Assembly (NCBI GenBank): GCA_037179335.1
Contig: JAKZHN010000008.1
Span: 682,001 to 746,000 of the forward strand
Length of the DNA stretch: 64,000 nt
Direction: 5' to 3'
DNA from: Cyclaneusma minus
Taxonomy: Eukaryota; Ascomycota; Leotiomycetes; Marthamycetales; Marthamycetaceae
Shown: in pieces, positions 59,720 to 64,000 of the stretch
How positions within the stretch are numbered: position 1 is the first letter of the stretch
Layout: each line of letters opens with the position of its first letter
Notes under the pieces: model-generated
Seen by the model: the letters and a program-made list of their open reading frames with translations, nothing else
What the model was told of the DNA's origin: nothing
Databases searched by the model: none
Made by a program: the position numbers and the translations under genes

Positions 59720-60782
59720 TCAAGCCACAAAACCGCTATGCTGCAACAGCATCGTCCTCAACAGCCACAGATGCAACACCTGGCTAACATTAATAAGCAC
59801 ATGAAAGATCTGATGACTACTCCCCCAAATATCAAACACACCCGGAAACTGCCTTTCCGGCGTCCGACTAACATAAAAAGCCGCCCCAGCAAGCCACAGC
59901 GCCGTATTGACGCCCAAAATCTCAATCGGAAACTTGCTCAGATCCAGATCGGGACTGGCGATTCCGTGAGCGAAGGGAACGTATCCGGAAAGGCCGAGGA
60001 GAAGAAAAGTGCCGGCGCGGACTGCTGCGGCGCGCTCGCCGTCCATGCGTGGGTCGAGGACTAGCCAGAAGGTGAGGGCGCCGAGGAAGATGGTGATGCG
60101 CATGTAGGATTGCACGAGGTGGGGGGAGGTGTAGAGGGCGAAGTAGACGGATGAGACGGCGGTGGATGTTATGCCGAGGACTATGCCTAGATAGTCGAGT
60201 TTGAGACAGCAGGTTGCTACGTGCTGGGAGTGGCAGCTGACACAGTGGTAGAAGGTCTGGTATGTTGTCAGCGGAGCTCAGTCGAAGGTTGTGTTTGAGA
60301 AATTCCAAATACTTGGAATATTCCGAAGTATTAAGGATATTCCTAATTATTGAAGCATATGAGAAACGTACCGAGAAGCCAAGGGTTCCGATATTCGCCA
60401 GCAGGTAGAATTGAAGGACTCGCAAATCCACTGTAGCAAAATTGTAGTGGCTGTGTAAAGAAGGGATAACAGTCCATGCCAGCAGTCCACACATGAACAT
60501 CATAGTCAGAAGGTGCGACCAGATATTGATAGTCTCATTGTGAATGTACCAAAGACTGTCGAAACAGCCTCGAAAGCCATGCTGCTGTCGTCGATAGCCA
60601 TGCTTGATATATTTATCTTTCTGCATCCATTGTGGGAGTTCGTGGATTGCTACGACGAGCTTGGAGGCCGCTGCGAGAGTATGGCTTTGAGCATTGTGCG
60701 CTTTCTCGGCGACTTCTTCCACAATGTCTAGCGTTGTATGTCGCACTTCTTCAACGAGCGCGGAGGCAGTTTTGGTTGCCAT
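59720..60782 (-). CDS. PAQR / Izh family membrane receptor-like protein (haemolysin III superfamily)
   Basis: Exons 60372-60782 and 59720-60256 (intron 60257-60371) encode 315 residues. The family includes yeast Izh proteins, linked to zinc and sterol homeostasis, and adiponectin receptors. The N-terminal helix-rich part leads to FRGCFDSLWYIHNETINIWSHL, the PAQR signature. Splicing gives GFSTFYHCVSCHSQHV, which supplies the conserved Ser and His. The third signature is IWGSSHQIFHVLINVSQV near the C-terminus. Seven membrane segments fit the sequence. The zinc-binding His residues are all present, which suggests a ceramidase-like or receptor activity. Confidence 0.93.
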
Positions 60783-62037
60783 GGTGGTGATCGATGGCGT
60801 GACTTAGAAGGGAGCAAAGGAGAGACGGGTAAAAGTGGATTGCAGATGGACTTTGAAGTCGACGAGTGAAAGAAATGCATACTCACTTACGAGTCCCTAC
60901 TTTCCAGAAATGGCCCTCTTAGTAGAGCTCGCCCAGATAAATTGCTTATATTTCCTGTGCTGAGAAGAGCACTTGCTCCCATAAGCGGTCTGAATTCCCA
61001 TTCGGCGTTGTTGAACCACGAGGTACATAGTCAGTTCATTCGTTCGAGCCTTTCTTTGCGACCTTCCTACTGCTCACATCGAATCAACTCCTCGAGAGTA
61101 CGACGCCAATCATGCTGACGTTACGGACGAGTTCGGTGCTGATGATATTATAAGACTTGGTGCGACGCTGAATTGACGTGACAGCTGACCGAGTAGTAGT
61201 ACCTCGCGAACTGAGAAATCCAGAACACTTTCGCCCAACTCCAAGTGATCAGAAGAAATCTAAGGCGAGGAAAACGAGTGACTTGAATCCATCCAGAAGT
61301 CCACGGAAAACCAAGATAATGATACAGAATGAATAACAAATGAGGGTCAGCAGACTTGCGACTGCGTAAGGTACGTACCAAGAAGTGTGTCAGGAATTTC
61401 TTGGTTGACGAGCTTACGTGCAGGGCGCCCATACAGCCCACTGCTCCGCTCTTACTAGCTCAATACTCCAGAAAAGCAGAGTTGCGGAGTATTGGGACAC
61501 GTGCGTCACGGGTCATATGGTCATGTGATCAGTGCCCAGCACTAGCGCTAGCGGTCGGGGAGCAACATATAGAGGATCGAGCCTGGAGTGCGGGAAGCCC
61601 GAAAACTCAATGTTGGTTGACGTTTAACGGGGATCGCAGTAAACTGGTGGGGAGCTAGCTCGTCGGGTGGTGTAGTCGCGATTCATGGTGAGGAGAAGAA
61701 GAAGGGAAAAGGTGCGAGAGCCGAAGCTATCGTTACCCGGGCTAGTGGCTGCCTAAGGCAACCCCAGGCAGCTAACCCCTAAGCTACCTACATATACTAC
61801 CACTACTACTGCCCAGACACTCAAATTGAAACTGAAATTCTAACTCAAAAACTTGGATAACTAAACTTCAAATGGGACCCCTTGGCCCTTAAGTTAATTT
61901 TAAACTCAAGTTTGGGGTTTTTTTTTCATCCAAGTTTCCCACACCCCAGTGGAGCCTTAAGCTCTACCCTGCGCTCCCCTCTCCCTCTCCCTCCTTAGAC
62001 GAATACATTATACAACCCTTCAAACCCCGGAGGCCCG

Positions 62038-62053
62038 GACTACACGTGTAGTC
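62038..62053. other. Perfect 16-bp palindrome centred on an E-box
   Basis: GACTACACGTGTAGTC equals its own reverse complement and contains CACGTG, a bHLH-type site. GAACCTTATAGGTTC, another inverted repeat, follows within 10 bp. Confidence 0.85.
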
Positions 62054-62096
62054 GGATCTGAACCTTATAGGTTCGACGCGGAGGCCGACACTCCAC

Positions 62097-62282
62097 GCGG
62101 AGCCGCCGCATCCGCATACACCACTTTCAGGTTCGCCTGAAGTATGTAATGCGTTCTTAATACTTTAAAATAAAAGACATGGGAATTGCGGAGCCGCCGC
62201 ATCCGCATACACCACTTTCAGGTTCGCCTGAAGTATGTAATGCGTTCTTAATACTTTAAAATAAAAGACATGGGAATTGCGG
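62097..62282. repeat. Exact 91-bp tandem duplication
   Basis: Copy 1 is 62097-62187 and copy 2 is 62188-62278, followed by the first 4 bases of a third. No differences are visible between the copies. Each copy contains TTCAGG-TTCG-CCTGAA, a six-base-pair stem with a UUCG-type loop, and ends in A/T-rich sequence. Confidence 0.95.
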
Positions 62283-62284
62283 GG

Positions 62285-62291
62285 TATAAAT
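62285..62291 (+). promoter_or_regulatory. TATA box of secreted-protein gene
   Basis: TATAAAT lies three bases after the 91-bp duplication and about 240 bp before the start codon. The intervening sequence lacks ATG-led frames of note and looks like a leader. Confidence 0.6.
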
Positions 62292-62532
62292 TGCTGCATC
62301 CCACTGCTAGATAAAAGCCAGCAGCGATTTTGTATCACAATCAAGTCTCTACAATCGAATCAAACCATTCTTGCTTGTATCAACCTACCATACCTCAACT
62401 CAAAACATCTCTGTTCGATAAACCACCTCATCTCGAAACAATTCCACTCTAGCGACATACCTCATCTCAATCCACCTCCTCCCAAAACATTTCCACTCGA
62501 CAAACCTCCAAAACGTCCTGTTATATCCCAGA

Positions 62533-62844
62533 ATGCAGTTCCAATTCCTCGCCGTTCTCCTCCTCGGCGCCATCACCACGACCAACGCCGCGAGTTGTGC
62601 CAAAATCAACGGGGCCTGCAACAGCGGGGACTGCAATGGCGAAGTGGTTCGATCAATCAGTTCTTATCCGGTGTGTACACACGGAAGTGCCATTGGCTGC
62701 CCATGCGGCTTCAATTGTGGTCCCCCTAGCAGCACACAAGCATGTTCTGCAGGCGGGTGCAACGGGGTATTTGTGGATATTCAACCTAACCCGGGTTACC
62801 GATGCACAAACAATTTCTTTGGGTGTTCCTGTTATCTTGGTTAG
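62533..62844 (+). CDS. Small secreted cysteine-rich protein with two repeated modules (effector candidate)
   Basis: This intron-free frame encodes 103 residues. A signal peptide is evident (FQFLAVLLLGAITTTNA), with cleavage probably after Ala19. The mature protein has 12 cysteines and no other membrane segment. Two modules align: NGACNSGDCNGEV ... PVCTHGSAIGCPCG and TQACSAGGCNGVF ... YRCTNNFFGCSCYLG, each with the pattern C-x3-C-N-G ... C-x6-G-C-x-C. Six cysteines per module suggest a disulfide-stapled fold, like many fungal secreted effectors or antimicrobial-type proteins. I do not recognise the family and infer no specific activity. The upstream 91-bp duplication and palindromes are specific to this gene's promoter. 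Confidence 0.75.
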   Translation: MQFQFLAVLLLGAITTTNAASCAKINGACNSGDCNGEVVRSISSYPVCTHGSAIGCPCGFNCGPPSSTQACSAGGCNGVFVDIQPNPGYRCTNNFFGCSCYLG

Positions 62845-63066
62845 GCTCGGCTTCGATGCTTACATGTACATAATCGGGAAGCTCGGTGAGGTGCACTGGC
62901 GGCGCAGGGCAAATGAGTGGTATGTGTACTGTATAGGAATGGTTGATTCTCGTCCCGAGGGACCCGGCGGGTTTAGGACTGTCGCTACATACAAGCTCGT
63001 ACATAGGACGAAAAAGAGACTTTGTGCCATCAAAACATCCGCTCCAGCCGCAGGATTTGTTCATAC

Positions 63067-64000
63067 CTAAAAGTGATCCTCGAGTGTGAGAGTCCCAGTC
63101 TTCGTGATCATGTACTCGGCAACCGCGACATCCTTCCCAGACTCTTTTCCGTATCCCGACTCCTTGAATTTGACAATGGTAAGTCACCAGCATTCAAATT
63201 TGCGGATTCGAGGGGGGAAGACGAAGAGGGAAACTCACTTTTATGCCTCCAAACGGCGATTCGGCAGCAGACGAGTTACCTTCAGCCAGGTTAGTAAAGG
63301 ACTCAAGTACAGGATACGCTGTGTCTTACCTGTATTCATGCCAATCATGCCAGCCTCCAAGTTCTCCAGCAGCCTCCAGGTTCGATCAATGCTTTTGGTG
63401 AAGAAGTAACTTGCGAGACCCATCTGTCGAAGTGTCAGCAGAAGCGCATACGTTCACCTATCAAGCCAGAATACTCACACTTGTATTGTTCGCCTCTGCC
63501 ACCGCCTCCTCCTCCGTCTCGAACTCGTAAATTGCCAACACAGGAGCGAAAGTCTCTTCCTCCGTAATGAGCATACTCTTCTTCGCATCCAGCACAATTG
63601 TCGGTTCGAAGAAATACCCCTTCTTCCCCTCCACCTTCGAACCACCCAGCACAATCCTCCCCCCTTTACTCTTCGCATCCTCAACCTGATTCTTCGCCTT
63701 TTCCAGTCCCCTTGGCGTCGTCACCGGCCCCAGCGTCGTGCCCTTCTCCGCACCATGTCCAATAACAAGCTTCTTCGTCCCCTCAGTAAGCATCTCCGCA
63801 AACTTCGCATACACACCCTTCTGCACATAAACCCGATTCGCAGTGATACAAGCCTGTCCCGCATGTCGCCATTTCAACGCCATCAGCGCCGCCAACGCCT
63901 GCTCCAGATTCGCATCATCAAATATCAGAAAGGGACAATTGCCCCCCAGCTCTAGCGTCACTTTCTTCAATCCATCGCTGCAGATCTTCGCGACCAACTT
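63067..64000 (-). CDS. Succinate-semialdehyde dehydrogenase, 3' part (partial)
   Basis: The gene runs off the right edge, so its N-terminal half is missing. Visible exons are 63479-64000, 63330-63423, 63239-63279 and 63067-63162, all with GT-AG borders and keeping frame. The enzyme oxidises succinate semialdehyde to succinate in the GABA shunt. Visible motifs are VTLELGGNCPFLIFDDA (catalytic Glu), GQACITANRVYVQ (catalytic Cys), EETFAPVLAIYEF, and MGLASYFFTKS ... AGMIGMNTG. It ends ESPFGGIK / ESGYGKESGK, typical of the SSADH group. Related aldehyde dehydrogenases share much of this, so the substrate is likely but not certain. Confidence 0.88.

Larger units (their letters stand above)
60783..62532. 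promoter_or_regulatory. Region upstream of the secreted-protein gene, with palindromes and a duplication
   Basis: No gene is supported from 60783 to about 61740. From about 61750 the sequence changes character. It contains A/T-rich inverted segments (near 61850-61945: AACTTGGAT and ATCCAAGTTT), then a G/C-rich palindrome cluster (62030-62180) and a 91-bp exact tandem duplication ending at a TATA box. The leader from about 62310 is pyrimidine/A-rich. Confidence 0.6.

Noticed and set aside
62066..62140. tRNA B-box-like GGTTCGA/GGTTCGCC segments
   Set aside because: They are loops of short palindromes; no A-box, acceptor stem or cloverleaf could be drawn.

Overview
This window is nuclear DNA of a filamentous ascomycete (Pezizomycotina). 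Genes are split by short GT-AG introns (about 48-190 bp) with CTAAC/CTGAC-like branch points. The gene set is fungal: a split-domain velvet protein (VelB), HET-C, a Clr5-domain gene, a DUF7580 gene, IRE1, an SCS7-type sphingolipid hydroxylase and TERT. A Dothideomycete (Capnodiales-like) is my guess from overall flavour; no marker here proves it. For twelve multi-exon genes the coding exons I chose sum to an exact multiple of three, which supports the models.

Left part (1-17 kb): the 3' end of a DUF7580 gene of the type linked to fungal non-self recognition. Next come SCS7 (-) and het-C (+), a divergent pair. They are bracketed by two arrays of a ~320-375 bp repeat lying in opposite orientation (about 2.0-3.0 kb and 8.8-10.7 kb). 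TERT (-) follows, with seven exons. The repeat units share a CCAAT-like box, a TATA-like box and a conserved core, and are the strongest unexplained signal in the window.

Middle (17-38 kb): a >2000-residue DH-BAR-SH3 Rho GEF; a family-2 glycosyltransferase-like membrane protein whose catalytic aspartates appear replaced, head-to-head with SDH2 (complex II iron-sulfur subunit); a low-complexity tail-anchored-looking protein with 24-residue repeats; a Clr5-ankyrin locus broken in at least two places; and velB with an in-frame 14-residue repeat array. A gene-poor stretch of about 5.5 kb follows velB.

Right part (44-64 kb): IRE1 (-), CCT2 (-) and eIF3b (+) are housekeeping and proteostasis genes. 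Then come an unknown membrane protein, a membrane-anchored amidohydrolase (CE9-like), a PAQR/Izh receptor-like protein (-), a 103-residue secreted protein with 12 cysteines in two repeated modules, and the 3' part of a succinate-semialdehyde dehydrogenase gene (-). The secreted-protein gene lies just downstream of an exact 91-bp tandem duplication and a cluster of palindromes.

The genes do not form one pathway. Loose themes are membrane/ER homeostasis (SCS7, PAQR, IRE1, CCT2), polarity and development (Rho GEF, VelB), and non-self or host-interaction candidates (DUF7580 gene, HET-C, Clr5-ankyrin relic, cysteine-rich secreted protein).
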